Shown here one piece after another: positions 5,931 to 6,092 of a stretch of 6,092 bases of DNA. Source of the DNA: Spirochaetaceae bacterium (GTDB lineage Bacteria; Spirochaetota; Spirochaetia; DSM-27196; SKKC01); assembly GCA_003552745.1 (NCBI GenBank), contig PUOG01000111.1, positions 1-6,092 of the forward strand, written 5' to 3'. The notes under the pieces were generated by a model, which was given only the letters and a program-made list of their open reading frames with translations, was not told the DNA's origin and searched no databases. The position numbers and the translations under genes are program-made. The stretch's first letter is position 1. Each line of letters begins with the position of its first letter.

Positions 5931-6092
5931 TCAGCTGCCCACGTCTCCCCGGAGGTACTGCCGCCGGCGCTCTTCGGGGAATCGTTCCACCGCGTAGCGG
6001 AGCATGGTGCGCGGCATTCGGCGGTACCGTATGGAAAGAAAACGTTCCTCGGCGCGCAGATCGCGCTTTCCGATCTCTCGCAGCATCCATCC
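5931..6092 (-). CDS. C-terminal end of an AlkD-type DNA alkylation repair protein (runs off window)
   Basis: Read from the right edge on the minus strand, an open frame of 53 codons ends with TGA at 5931-5933. It reads 'GWMLREIGKRD', then 'MPRTMLRYAVERFPEERR', then 'QYLRGDVGS'. 'GWMLREVGKRD' followed by 'MPRTxLRYAIErfp' is the characteristic C-terminus of the AlkD-like family of HEAT-repeat DNA glycosylases, which excise positively charged alkylated bases such as 3-methyladenine and 7-methylguanine. The N-terminal part, with the rest of the HEAT repeats and the catalytic Asp/Trp residues, is outside the window. It is on the same strand as the rhomboid gene, with 117 bases between them, in which no clear terminator or strong promoter was found. 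Confidence 0.85.
   Translation of the reverse strand, partial: GWMLREIGKRDLRAEERFLSIRYRRMPRTMLRYAVERFPEERRRQYLRGDVGS

Noticed and set aside
1..6092. Search for CRISPR repeats, insertion-sequence ends, tRNA or rRNA genes and defence genes
   Set aside because: No spaced direct repeats, terminal inverted repeats with a transposase, cloverleaf sequences or recognised defence proteins were found by reading both strands.

Overview
This is a GC-rich bacterial window with dense coding on both strands, in two convergent blocks. Gene content and the look of the proteins (a Cache-GGDEF sensor with a 'WxN-V' ligand-domain motif, a rhomboid followed by an SDH-type Clp-fold protein, a DUF6992-like membrane protein) are compatible with a free-living spirochaete. 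That placement is an inference; no rRNA or marker gene is present.

Plus-strand block (1-3837). The window opens inside a small polytopic membrane protein of the DUF6992 type (to 420). The 264-base gap to the next gene holds a decayed 3' end of an isoprenylcysteine-methyltransferase-like gene on the opposite strand (453-590) and a candidate sigma70-type promoter (622-648). The next gene encodes a membrane-anchored Cache-GGDEF diguanylate cyclase with an intact active site and an intact product-inhibition site (685-2154). It is followed 54 bases later by a 542-residue protein of unknown function that has a winged-helix-like N-terminal region and tetratricopeptide-like helices near the C-terminus (2209-3837). 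The blocks meet at a small hairpin (3875-3893).

Minus-strand block, read from right to left. It has the last 53 codons of an AlkD-type DNA alkylation repair protein (5931-6092, running off the window), a complete rhomboid protease (5049-5813), an SDH/Clp-fold protein whose start overlaps the rhomboid stop by 10 bases (4357-5058), and, 9 bases later, a P-loop adenylate/shikimate-kinase-like gene (3900-4347). That last gene has lost its middle and changed frame, so it is a pseudogene.

The most interesting unit is the rhomboid/SDH pair. The rhomboid keeps its Ser-His dyad. The SDH-like partner keeps the family's N- and C-terminal signatures but has Ala at the expected nucleophile position, has lost the preceding Gly-Gly loop, and lacks about 35-40 residues after the nucleophile region. 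It therefore looks like a pseudoprotease translationally coupled to an active intramembrane protease. No defence system, CRISPR array, transposon, tRNA or rRNA was seen. A second theme is gene decay: two genes are disrupted by internal loss and the SDH-like gene is also shortened.
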